A DNA stretch of 64,000 nt, from assembly GCF_001375535.1 (NCBI RefSeq), contig NZ_LN831197.1:3879586-3943585 (forward strand), read 5' to 3'. The stretch's first letter is position 1, and each line of letters starts with the position of its first letter. The position numbers were made by a program, and so were the translations under genes. The stretch is from Bacillus niameyensis. GTDB lineage: Bacteria > Bacillota > Bacilli > Bacillales > Bacillaceae_C. Under the pieces are notes generated by a model. That model did not search any database. It was not told the origin of the DNA and saw only the letters and a program-made list of their open reading frames with translations. Positions 18,044 to 26,128 of the stretch are shown piece after piece.

Positions 18044-18086
18044 AAAACAACATGTGAAATTGTAAAAATTTCGCATGTTGTTTTAG
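18044..18086. terminator. Bidirectional terminator between convergent genes
   Basis: AACAACATG(T/C)GAAATT arms pair over a short loop, with A runs on one side and T on the other. It serves both the secreted-protein gene and the minus-strand SDR gene. Confidence 0.85.
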
Positions 18087-18099
18087 TGTTAGAACTACT

Positions 18100-19080
18100 T
18101 TAATTTTTATCCGTTGCTAAACAGGCTTTAATCGTCTCGATAATCGCAGCTTTAACGTCGTCCTTTTCATATTTCAAAATTGGCATTGTATCATTCGGAT
18201 CAATGTAGGCATCTCGGCTTTGGATGTCTGCTGTTGTTGCGAGATGAATGCCATGTTCTTTTCCAGCTTCAGCTGTCTGGCTATCAAGCTGAGCCATTGC
18301 TGGTTTCATTTGTTCTATAGGAACAGCTTGGATAACTGTGTCTTTTTGTCCAAGAACATCGGCAATCATTTGGAAGAATTCTGCATGCTTCATATTCGTA
18401 TCGGAAATCGCATATTTTCCACCATGCTTTCCATGTTCTAAAGCCCCGACTGTTGCCTGGGCTACCTGTTTAACAGTTACCATGGCAGTCCCACCGCCAA
18501 GTACTGGAACGAAGTCTTTTCCTTGGATTTGCGGTAAAAACATTTTCCATAGAGGGACGCGTCCTGGCATTAAGCCGAAAATATAAGGGAGTCGAAGTGA
18601 CATGACATCCATTTGTCCTTCACCTTCAAGAAAAGCTACTTGTTCCTGTAATAATCTTGTTCTTGGATAGGCTTCCGATTTTAAATCTAAGTCTGTCCAT
18701 TTCTCAGCAAAGTGAGCAAAGTAAGAACCATAGAGGACAAATCTTTTTACTCCAGCTACTCGTGCTAAACGTGCCATTCTTTGTGTTGGTAATACATTGG
18801 CTTTATAAAAATAGTGGGCAGCAGGTGCATCGGGTACAACGCGTTCATCCTCACCAGCAGCATAGACAAACATATCTTTTCCTTTTAATAGGTCTAATAC
18901 CTGATCATCGCTCATTTCATTGATGTTACCAAGATGGCACTCTACGTCAGAAGGTAACAATTCAGCAGCCGGCATTGGTGGCAAAGAAACGGTTGAAACA
19001 TGATAGCCACGATTCAATAATTCTTGTGTAGTATGGTAACCAAGTAGCCCAGTACCGCCTAGGATAAATACATTTTTCAT
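18100..19080 (-). CDS. NAD-dependent epimerase/dehydratase-like SDR protein
   Basis: 326 residues of extended short-chain dehydrogenase type. The N-terminal Rossmann motif GGTGLLG follows MKNVFIL. The usual YxxxK catalytic pair is not evident: the region reads VLYGSYFAHFAEKW and SEAYPRTRLLQE, so catalysis may differ or be absent. The second half resembles NmrA/epimerase-type substrate domains. Start: the ATG at 19080 lies 9 bases from GGAGGG, whereas the ATG at 19089 is too close to it. Single gene with its own terminator. Substrate unknown. Confidence 0.72.
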   Translation of the reverse strand: MKNVFILGGTGLLGYHTTQELLNRGYHVSTVSLPPMPAAELLPSDVECHLGNINEMSDDQVLDLLKGKDMFVYAAGEDERVVPDAPAAHYFYKANVLPTQRMARLARVAGVKRFVLYGSYFAHFAEKWTDLDLKSEAYPRTRLLQEQVAFLEGEGQMDVMSLRLPYIFGLMPGRVPLWKMFLPQIQGKDFVPVLGGGTAMVTVKQVAQATVGALEHGKHGGKYAISDTNMKHAEFFQMIADVLGQKDTVIQAVPIEQMKPAMAQLDSQTAEAGKEHGIHLATTADIQSRDAYIDPNDTMPILKYEKDDVKAAIIETIKACLATDKN

Positions 19081-19211
19081 ATAGATCATCCCTCCAATAA
19101 GGTTTGTGAAATAATTAACAATATCTTTATGATTTTATTATAGCACGGTTTTATGAGGAGGAATATGTATTATTTGTGAAGTGTTGAACAAGTGTATAAA
19201 AGTATTTTTGC

Positions 19212-19241
19212 ATAAAAAATACGTTGGAGAAACCTCCAACG
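19212..19241 (-). terminator. Terminator of the oxidoreductase pseudogene
   Basis: On the minus strand CGTTGGAG-GTTT-CTCCAACG is followed by TATTTTTTATG. It lies about 60 bases after the stop of the broken gene. Confidence 0.7.
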
Positions 19242-19248
19242 CAAGTAA

Positions 19249-19278
19249 TTCGACAAAATCCGGGGCGTGCCAGGCACC
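19249..19278 (-). repeat. Short dispersed repeat, copy 2 (inverted)
   Basis: TTCGACAAAATCCGGGGCGT then GCCAGGCACC, the reverse complement of copies at 17965 and 20387. With copy 3 it flanks the frameshifted gene in inverted orientation. Confidence 0.75.
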
Positions 19279-19302
19279 TATCAAGCCAAACTTATCTAAA
19301 TT

Positions 19303-20297
19303 TTATAAAATGATTCTTTCTTGTTTTTCAGCCGAGACGAGTGTAGCTTTGACAGCTTTTATGCCATTAATCAAGTTGCTATAAGAGAATTTCAATGGTT
19401 TCCCATCTAAAACACAATCGGCAAAATCATCGGCTTGTAATTTATATTGATTTATATTCTCATCTGGGATTGTTTCACTGACACCATTTTTAACAATCGT
19501 ATAAGATTGATCACCAAGAAAAGCGTGATTTAAAATAAATCTTCCTCTCGAGCCTAAAATTTCGAGTTCGTTTCGCCCAGCTGCCCACATAGCACAGTCG
19601 AAAGTTAGTGCAACTCCGTTTGAAAATTCCATTAATCCGGAAGCCATCATATCAACATTACCGTGTTCAGGTGAGAAGAAGGCATGGGCTGTGACAGCGC
19701 TAGGCTCTTCATCAAGAATAAATCTGGCTGTGCTGATTGGGTAGCAACCAATATCGTAAATAGATCCACCGCCCCATTCTTTTGTAAAACGGATATTGTT
19801 CTGACTCTGTGAGCTATCGAAAGTAAAGACGCCATGGATTCCACGAATATCCCCAATTTCTCCATTTTCTATTCTCGATTTAATATCGACAAGTCGAGGT
19901 TGATGCCTGTGCTTATAGGCTTCCACTAAAATGACTCCAGCTTTCGCACATGCTGCCACCATTTCCGTTGCTTCCTTTTCATCTAAGGCAATCGGCTTTT
20001 CACAGAGAATATGCTTTCCAGCCTCCGCAGCCTTAATCGTCCATGGTTATGTAAGTGATTCGGTAGTGGAATGTAAACGGCATCAATTTGAGGGTCATTT
20101 AATAAATCCTCATAACTTCCGTAAGCATTGGCAATCCCTAATTCCCCAGCAAACTTTTGAGCTCTTTCTAAGTTCCTGCTTGCTACAGCTACAACCTCAT
20201 TTCGGTCAGATTCTAGCAGACCTGGAATCACAGAGCGCTTACCGATATTTGCTGTACTCAAAATTCCCCAACGAACTCTCCTCTCAGTCACTTCCAT
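19303..20297 (-). pseudogene. Gfo/Idh/MocA oxidoreductase, frameshifted copy
   Basis: Read on the minus strand, the first ~80 residues (RVRWGILSTANIGKRSVIPG onward) and the later part (AKAGVILVEAYKHRHQPR onward) are both close to the intact protein at 21532-22521. The frame breaks after PLPNHLH because the plus strand has CATGGTTAT where the intact copy has CATGGTTTAT, one T missing near 20046. Deletion of one base in a short homopolymer gives a premature stop and loss of the CEKP catalytic region from the frame. Either a recent pseudogene or a sequencing error. Both copies begin with GGAGG abutting ATG-GAA-(G/T)TG. Confidence 0.85.
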
Positions 20298-20386
20298 TCC
20301 TCCTCGTAATAAATTTCAAGAATAGTATAACGTAAGGTAGAAAATTCAGATATCTTAACTTCCGTTATATAGAATGAAGTTTAAAT

Positions 20387-20418
20387 GGGTGCCTGGCACG
20401 CCCCGAAATTTGTCGAAA
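20387..20418 (+). repeat. Short dispersed repeat, copy 3
   Basis: GGGTGCCTGGCACGCCCCG plus AAATTTGTCGAA. Flanking bases (TTTAAATGGG before, AAAATCAAAAGG after) also match copy 1, and a similar ACAACATG hairpin follows both, suggesting a larger duplicated segment. Confidence 0.8.
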
Positions 20419-20455
20419 ATCAAAAGGAAGGTGAGCCCGCTCTCAGCTAATTAAA

Positions 20456-20483
20456 AACAACATGCGAATATTCGCATGTTGTC
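20456..20483 (-). terminator. Terminator of the aldo/keto reductase transcript
   Basis: ACAACATGCGAAT pairs with ATTCGCATGTTGT; on the minus strand it is followed by TTTTAATT. It separates the reductase from the pseudogene downstream. Confidence 0.75.
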
Positions 20484-20571
20484 TTTAAGATTGGTTTGAA
20501 GAGGGACACAAACACGGTGATTTTTCTTAAGAATGTCCATCATGCGCTCCGCTTTAATCACCAGTTACGAA

Positions 20572-21504
20572 TCAAGATATCCGCAAATCAAGCCATTTTA
20601 TTTCATCTTCGGTAAGCCGAATGTTGGCAGCTTCCCGACATGATTTCATTTCTTGTTGATTTTGCGGGCCGATAATGGCGGCTGCCGGGAATGATTGATT
20701 TAAGACATAGGCTAAGCTTATTTGAATCGTTTCTACCCCTTTATCTTTAGCCAATTTCTCAGCGCGGCGATAGCGCTCCCAATTTTCATCATTGTAAAAA
20801 ACGCGAACTAAATCAGCATTCGAACGGTCTTCGGGTGAAAAACGCCCCGTAAAAAAGCCGCGAGCTTGGGATGACCAGGAAAAGAGCGGTAACTTACTAC
20901 TCTCATGCCAGGCAAGCATAGGCTCGTCTACTGATACACAACCAGCCCAATACGGTTCTTGAGCTTTGGCCAAACTGAGATTAGGACTGCTAAAAGAGAA
21001 TCCGATGAGACTATGTTTTTCCGCATATTCATTTGCTTCCTGCAGACGCTCAGCCGACCAATTCGAACCACCGAATGCTCCGATCCGCCCAGCTTCTACA
21101 TGAGCATTTAGGATTTCTAAAATTTCACCTACAGGAACATTCGGGTCATCGCGGTGAAGTGCATATAATTCAACATAGTCTGTGCGCAATCGTTCCAAGC
21201 TAATTTGCAGTTCTTGATCAATCGCCTTTTTATTTATTTGCGGACCTTCCTGATTGGGGTGGCCACCTTTTGTTAATATAATAACATCATCACGACGTTT
21301 ATTTTCTTCCATCCAAATTCCGATGGCGGCTTCACTTTTTCCACCGCAATAAATATGGGCAGTGTCAATCGTATTACCGCCAATTTCAATAAAGTCGTTT
21401 AAAACTTCGGTTACTTTATCAATCGTTTCGGGTGTGAAATAATCGGACCCCATAACTAAGCTCGAAATTTCTCGATTCAATCCATTTACTTGGATACTTT
21501 TCAT
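20572..21504 (-). CDS. Aldo/keto reductase
   Basis: 310 residues with the AKR barrel signature: Asp/Tyr in NTIDTAHIYCGGKSE, Lys in VIILTKGGH, His in VELYALHRDDP, and a C-terminal NADPH-site segment (AAAIIGPQNQQEMKSC). It should reduce an aldehyde or keto-sugar with NADPH. It is 28 bases after the intact Gfo/Idh/MocA gene in the same operon, so the two may act on one sugar or polyol pathway. ATG with GGAAGGATTG upstream. Confidence 0.9.
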   Translation of the reverse strand: MKSIQVNGLNREISSLVMGSDYFTPETIDKVTEVLNDFIEIGGNTIDTAHIYCGGKSEAAIGIWMEENKRRDDVIILTKGGHPNQEGPQINKKAIDQELQISLERLRTDYVELYALHRDDPNVPVGEILEILNAHVEAGRIGAFGGSNWSAERLQEANEYAEKHSLIGFSFSSPNLSLAKAQEPYWAGCVSVDEPMLAWHESSKLPLFSWSSQARGFFTGRFSPEDRSNADLVRVFYNDENWERYRRAEKLAKDKGVETIQISLAYVLNQSFPAAAIIGPQNQQEMKSCREAANIRLTEDEIKWLDLRIS

Positions 21505-21531
21505 AAAAAATCAATCCTTCCAATCTATATT

Positions 21532-22521
21532 CTAGAGAACGATTCTTTCCCGTTTTTCAGCCGAATCGAGTGCAGCTTTTACTGCTTTTATTCCATTTAT
21601 TAAATTATCATAAGAGAATTTCAACGGTTTCCCATCTAAGACACAATCAGCAAAATCATCCGCTTGCAATTTATATGGATTTACGTTCTCGTCTGGAATC
21701 GTTTCACTTACACCATTTTTTACAATTGTATAAGATTGGTCACCAAGAAAAGCTGGATTTAAAATAATTCTTCCCTTTGAACCAAGAATTTCTAGTTCGT
21801 TTCGTCCTGCTGCCCACATAGCACAATCAAAAGTTAGTGCAACTCCGTTCGAAAACTCCATTAAACCAGAAGCCATCATATCAACATCACCATGTTCCGG
21901 TGAGAAGAAGGCATGGGCCGTCACAGCGCTAGGCTCTTCATCGAGAATAAGTCTAGCTGTGCTAATTGGGTAACAACCAACATCATAAATAGATCCGCCG
22001 CCCCATTCTTTTGTAAAGCGTATATTACCGTGACTCCCTGAGCTATCAAAGGTAAAGACGCCATGAATACCGCGAATATCACCAATTTCGCCATTTTTGA
22101 TTCTCGATCTAATATCGGCAAATCGTGGTTGATGCCTGTGCATATAGGCTTCCACTAAAATAACTCCTGCTTTCTCACATGCCTCTACCATTTCAGCTGC
22201 TTCATTTTCATCTAAAGCAATGGGCTTTTCACATAAAATATGCTTTCCTGCTTCAGCTGCCTTAATCGTCCATGGTTTATGTAAGTGATTCGGAAGTGGA
22301 ATGTAAACGGCATCAATATCGGGATCACTTAATAAATCCTCATAACTCCCATAAGCTTTTGCAATTCCTAATTCCTCTGCAAATTTTTGAGCCTTCTCTA
22401 AATTGCGGCTTGCAACAGCTACAACTTCATTTCTATCAGATTCTTGTATACCTGGAATTACAGAGCGCTTACCGATACTTGCTGTACTTAAAATTCCCCA
22501 ACGAACTTTCTGATCAACCAA
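21532..22521 (-). CDS. Gfo/Idh/MocA family oxidoreductase
   Basis: About 329 residues. N-terminal Rossmann fold (WGILSTASIGKRSVIPGIQ), the conserved GKHILCEKPIALDENEA motif with catalytic Lys, then EAYMHRHQPR and the Gfo C-terminal sheet domain with GGGSIYDVGCYPIS. It should oxidise or reduce a sugar or inositol derivative with NAD(P). Start: an ATG at 22527 directly abuts GGAGGG, so the TTG at 22521, about 6 bases from it, is more plausible; the frameshifted copy has the same layout with GTG. Heads an operon with the aldo/keto reductase. Confidence 0.88.
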   Translation of the reverse strand: MVDQKVRWGILSTASIGKRSVIPGIQESDRNEVVAVASRNLEKAQKFAEELGIAKAYGSYEDLLSDPDIDAVYIPLPNHLHKPWTIKAAEAGKHILCEKPIALDENEAAEMVEACEKAGVILVEAYMHRHQPRFADIRSRIKNGEIGDIRGIHGVFTFDSSGSHGNIRFTKEWGGGSIYDVGCYPISTARLILDEEPSAVTAHAFFSPEHGDVDMMASGLMEFSNGVALTFDCAMWAAGRNELEILGSKGRIILNPAFLGDQSYTIVKNGVSETIPDENVNPYKLQADDFADCVLDGKPLKFSYDNLINGIKAVKAALDSAEKRERIVL

Positions 22522-22744
22522 TTCCATCCCTCCTATATAAATTACGAGATTAGTATAACATACGGAAGAAAATTCAGATATATTAAGGTACTTTTAATAT
22601 TAGAAAAAATAATTTATGAATAAGGTTTTGTAAAATTTGTCGAAATAAATCCGATAAATAAAATAAGGTGATTATTGAATAAAAGGAAAGTATAGATTTG
22701 GTTAGTGTTGGAGCTAGCTTCATTCGCCCGGATGTAGCACGTTT

Positions 22745-23139
22745 TTCGTCAAAAAGGCGCTTCCGCTTTTCTTATTGTCTAGCTCCAGCGCCCAGCGACT
22801 AACAAACTTTCCGCTTCTTCCTACGATAAGTCAACATCGATTCGCCATTGGCTCATCGTGTTTCCTTTATCTCGGGCCAACAGGATGTTGGTCAGAACGG
22901 AGTTGCGCCAGAACGGCGCGCCTTTAGCCGTTCATCCTTATTAGAAAGTTTGTCCGTCGCTAAACGGTCGCTTCCGCTTTTCTTATTGTCTAGCTCCAGC
23001 GCCCAGCGACTAACAAACTTTCCGCTTCTTCCTACGATAAGTCAACATCGATTCGCCATCGGCTCATCGTGTTTCCTTTATCTCGTCAGAAGCTAGAAAA
23101 GTTTGTCCGTCGCTAAACGGTCGCTTCCGCTTTTCTTAT
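22745..23139. repeat. Two tandem copies of the dispersed palindromic repeat (B and C)
   Basis: Copy B (22775-22940) is near identical to copy A at 16995. Copy C (22985-23085) is a shorter version. Each ends in a CCGTCGCTAAACGGTCGCTT block. The left arm AGCGACTAACAAACTTTC and right arm GAAAGTTTGTCCGTCGCT are near-perfect reverse complements, so each unit can fold into a large hairpin. The array ends about 20 bases before the GGDEF-EAL start codon and must therefore overlap or replace its promoter region. Confidence 0.88.
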
Positions 23140-23161
23140 TACAACACAAGGATGTGTTCAA

Positions 23162-25228
23162 ATGGATCTACAAACATCCCCGTACCTATTTATATATAGT
23201 GAAAAAAGTCGTGTGCTTACCCCTGTTATGGATCATGCAGGTAAGTTTCATGAGCTCAAGCCTGCTATATTGGACTTTCTTAGCGATAAGAATTTTGATC
23301 ATAAAAATACATATCCTTTATCACTCAATGGAGAACAGTTTGAATTGTCGAGGATTCCAACTGAAAAGGGAGATACTTTTATTTTCATTATGCCGCGCTT
23401 AGCTCAGGCTACTTTTATAAAAGCGGGGATCGATCAAATTATTAGAGAGCAACAACAGAGTCTGTTCGAATTTATAAAGTTAAAGTCGTTTTCTGACAGT
23501 ATGGTTAAGGATATGTATCAAGAAATATGTGTTACGCTTGCAAAGTTAGTAGAATGTGATCGTGTAAGTATTTGGGTTTTTAATGAAGACAAAAGCATTT
23601 TACAATGTAAAAATGCATTTTTGACTGCGACAACGGAACATATAGCTGGTGCTGAACTACAGAAAGCGGGGCATCCTATCTATTTCGAACAGATAGAAAA
23701 AGCTCGATTTATGGCGATTAGCGATGTTGAATTAGACTATCGAACGAAAGATTTTATAAAGGATGTAAAATCTTTGTTAGACGTACCAATCGTATTAAGC
23801 TCTGGAATAGGCGGCGTAATTTGTTGCGAGACTTTTGATAAAAAAGAATGGTCGGAATTTGATCAAATATGGGCAGGGATGCTCGCCGATATGATCAGTT
23901 TTTTATTAGAACGGTCAAATCGAATGGAAGTAGAAGAAAAGATGATGCAACTGGCTTATTTTGATCCCCAAACTGGGCTTTTAAACCATCATACTTTTCT
24001 AGAACAGATTGAAAAAGAAGCAAGAAAGCTAAAACCTGGTAAAAAAAGTACCATTATTTACTTTGAGCTTGATCAATTTAACCATATTCAAGATGCCTTA
24101 GGGTATGGAAGCGGGGAAGAAGTGGTTAAGATTACCGCGGACCGTCTTAAAAAGGCAATGGCCGATAAAGGGCTCGTTTCCAGAATCGGTTTTGGCCATT
24201 TTGCCGTATATATTGAAGAAGATTTAGCGGAAGCAATGATAAACAAGGTGTCTAAAGACCTTCTTAAACCAATGTATGTTCAAGGTCAGGATGTTTATAT
24301 TACATATAGTTACGGGATCAGTATTTATCCTGATCATGGGGATAGTGTGAAAATGTGTGTGCAACATGCCCAAGTTGCATTGAACAGTGGAAAAAGGCAT
24401 AATTTGCGCTCGGTTAAGGTTCAATTTTCAAATGAAATGGCGAGCGAGACAAAGGAAAATCTATTAGCAGAAATGAACCTTCGTAAAGGTCTAGATTTAA
24501 ATGAATTCGAGCTTTATTACCAGCCGCAAATTAATAGCTATACTGGGAAGATAAGTGGGCTTGAAGGCTTGATTCGCTGGAATCATCCCGAAAAGGGCTT
24601 AATATTTCCTAATTTCTTTATTGACTTAGCAGAGTCAACTGGTTTGATCGTGCCAATCGGTGAATGGGTTATCGAACAAGCGTGTAGCCAATTGGAAAAG
24701 TGGTATTTAATAGGAGAGCAAAACTTGACGATATCCGTCAATATTTCTCCACGACATTTCTTACACTCTGGAATTACTCGATTTTTACATTCATGTTTAA
24801 GAAAATATAAAATTAATCCTCAGCAATTAGTCATTGAAATTACTGAAAACGTTGCGTTACAGGATTTTGAATCGGTAAAAGAAAGGATAACTGAAATTCG
24901 ATCTCTTGGTTTCTTAGTAAGCATTGATGATTTTGGAACAGGGTTTTCTGCCTTTCAGTACTTACAACACTTTCCTGTGCAAGAGATAAAGATAGATCGT
25001 CAGTTTATTCGTAATATTGCCAACGATAATGTGAGTATGGGGATTGCGAAAACGATTATTGATTTAGCCAAAATACTTCAATTAAATGTTGTGAGCGAGG
25101 GTGTGGAAACAAAGGAACAATGGCAAATTTTGAAGGAGCTTGGCTGTCCCATTTTACAAGGTTATTATTTTTCTAAACCAAAACCAATCAGTGAACTTTC
25201 AGACTGGCTAAGTGCTTTGCAAAAATAG
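23162..25228 (+). CDS. GAF-GGDEF-EAL protein, cyclase site degenerate
   Basis: 688 residues, soluble. An N-terminal ~100-residue segment that I do not recognise is followed by a GAF-like domain (about 120-250), a GGDEF domain with the active site changed to GFGHF (SRIGFGHFAVYI), and an EAL domain. EAL catalytic residues remain: EGLIRWNHP (the Glu, Leu and Arg kept), SVNISPRH, VIEITEN, DDFGTGFSA, KIDRQF, EGVETKEQ, QGYYFSKP. It is therefore probably a c-di-GMP phosphodiesterase with a regulatory GGDEF. AAGGAT lies in the loop of a small hairpin (AACAC/GTGTT, 23143-23158) just before the ATG. The dispersed repeat sits directly upstream. Confidence 0.9.
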   Translation: MDLQTSPYLFIYSEKSRVLTPVMDHAGKFHELKPAILDFLSDKNFDHKNTYPLSLNGEQFELSRIPTEKGDTFIFIMPRLAQATFIKAGIDQIIREQQQSLFEFIKLKSFSDSMVKDMYQEICVTLAKLVECDRVSIWVFNEDKSILQCKNAFLTATTEHIAGAELQKAGHPIYFEQIEKARFMAISDVELDYRTKDFIKDVKSLLDVPIVLSSGIGGVICCETFDKKEWSEFDQIWAGMLADMISFLLERSNRMEVEEKMMQLAYFDPQTGLLNHHTFLEQIEKEARKLKPGKKSTIIYFELDQFNHIQDALGYGSGEEVVKITADRLKKAMADKGLVSRIGFGHFAVYIEEDLAEAMINKVSKDLLKPMYVQGQDVYITYSYGISIYPDHGDSVKMCVQHAQVALNSGKRHNLRSVKVQFSNEMASETKENLLAEMNLRKGLDLNEFELYYQPQINSYTGKISGLEGLIRWNHPEKGLIFPNFFIDLAESTGLIVPIGEWVIEQACSQLEKWYLIGEQNLTISVNISPRHFLHSGITRFLHSCLRKYKINPQQLVIEITENVALQDFESVKERITEIRSLGFLVSIDDFGTGFSAFQYLQHFPVQEIKIDRQFIRNIANDNVSMGIAKTIIDLAKILQLNVVSEGVETKEQWQILKELGCPILQGYYFSKPKPISELSDWLSALQK

Positions 25229-25232
25229 GAAT

Positions 25233-25262
25233 AAGGGGCTGTCCAAGTCGGATGGCCCCTTA
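25233..25262 (+). terminator. Hairpin after the GGDEF-EAL gene
   Basis: AAGGGGC and GGCCCCTT arms pair through an interrupted stem (GTCC/GGAT). The T tract is poor, so termination strength is uncertain. Confidence 0.5.
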
Positions 25263-25294
25263 CTTGTCCCTTTGCAAGACCTATTCATTCAGCG

Positions 25295-25438
25295 TCATTC
25301 AGAAAATGAATTTCCTTTATTAAACTTTGTCCCCATATTTTTCATTTGATCCATTAACTTGTTGCGGGATTTTTCATTTCGGAGAAGGTAAGCAGCCCCT
25401 AAAGCCACAGTTGTTGCCACAATCGCCTTGTTCTTCAT
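25295..25438 (-). CDS. Small 47-residue protein, unknown
   Basis: Minus-strand reading frame MKNKAIVATTVALGAAYLL followed by a charged tail (RNEKSRNKLMDQMKNMG). A short hydrophobic helix with a basic amphipathic tail suggests a small membrane-anchored protein, like many YtxH-type or DUF-type Bacillus peptides, but I cannot assign a family. The start is supported by AAAGGAG eight bases upstream. Lies convergent to the GGDEF-EAL gene. Confidence 0.65.
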   Translation of the reverse strand: MKNKAIVATTVALGAAYLLRNEKSRNKLMDQMKNMGTKFNKGNSFSE

Positions 25439-25606
25439 GTTAGCATCTCCTTTGCGTTGATTTTCCCTTCTCCTTTGGTATTCCCTCTTTTTTGGTGATT
25501 AATCTTATATATTAATGAAAAATATTTCAAGCTTGATCATATAAAGGTACATAAAGTTCAGTTGTTTGGCGGTACCTATATCTCGACATTTCCCGGGAAA
25601 TTCAAC

Positions 25607-25644
25607 AAAAACAGCATGAATAATATTGTTAATCTGCTGTTTTT
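25607..25644. terminator. Hairpin upstream of the flagellar promoter
   Basis: AAAAACAGCA pairs with TGCTGTTTTT across an 18-nt loop. It lies just before the sigma-D promoter and may insulate the flagellar transcript from upstream read-through. Confidence 0.5.
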
Positions 25645-25647
25645 CGT

Positions 25648-25674
25648 TAAACAATTAGACAGTCATGTCGATAT
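25648..25674 (+). promoter_or_regulatory. Sigma-D promoter of the flaG-fliDST operon
   Basis: TAAA at 25648-25651, exactly 15 nt spacer, GTCGATAT at 25667-25674. This matches the sigma-D consensus with one mismatch, 33 bases before the flaG ATG. Confidence 0.8.
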
Positions 25675-25707
25675 TATTACTAAAGAATAGCGAAGGGGAG
25701 TCAATCA

Positions 25708-26094
25708 ATGGTTGGACAAGTTGGAGCTGGGCAATCGGCTACTTCCTCCCAAATGAATGGGGTTACGACGAGAAGATCAGAGGAAGTACCAACTATAAAT
25801 AAACAAAACCAACAAGATGGAGTAATAGCACAAGAAGCGAACCAAAAACTTCAAAATAAAGTGAATCCAAAAGAGGAACTAGAAAAAGTTGTAAATGGTA
25901 TGAATGACTTTTTGAAAGCATCTCCAAATACTCATTTAAAGTTTCAATTTCACGATGAACTCAATGAATATTATGTAACTATTATTGATGATGTAACGAA
26001 GGAGATCGTGCGGGAAATACCTCCCAAAAAAATGCTGGACATGTTTGCAGCAATGACAGAATATATCGGATTAATGGTTGATAAAAAAATCTAA
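25708..26094 (+). CDS. flaG: FlaG family flagellar protein
   Basis: 128 residues: a Gln/Asn-rich disordered N-terminal half, then the FlaG core (LKFQFHDELNEYYVTIIDDVTKEIVREIPPKK and MLDMFAAM). FlaG proteins influence filament length or cap assembly. GAAGGGGAG precedes the ATG. It is the first gene of flaG-fliD-fliS-fliT as in B. subtilis (yvyC locus), behind a sigma-D promoter. Confidence 0.9.
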   Translation: MVGQVGAGQSATSSQMNGVTTRRSEEVPTINKQNQQDGVIAQEANQKLQNKVNPKEELEKVVNGMNDFLKASPNTHLKFQFHDELNEYYVTIIDDVTKEIVREIPPKKMLDMFAAMTEYIGLMVDKKI

Positions 26095-26128
26095 CAATAA
26101 CATTCGTTAGATATGGAGTGATAGGACA

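Noticed and set aside
19303-19962. Stand-alone shorter oxidoreductase gene
   Set aside because: Comparison with the intact paralogue shows that it is the downstream half of a gene broken by a one-base deletion; it lacks the Rossmann domain.
22848-23402. Two plus-strand reading frames in and after the dispersed repeats
   Set aside because: They are made of repeat sequence (the same SVAKRSLPLFLL string appears in both) and overlap the true GGDEF-EAL start in another frame.
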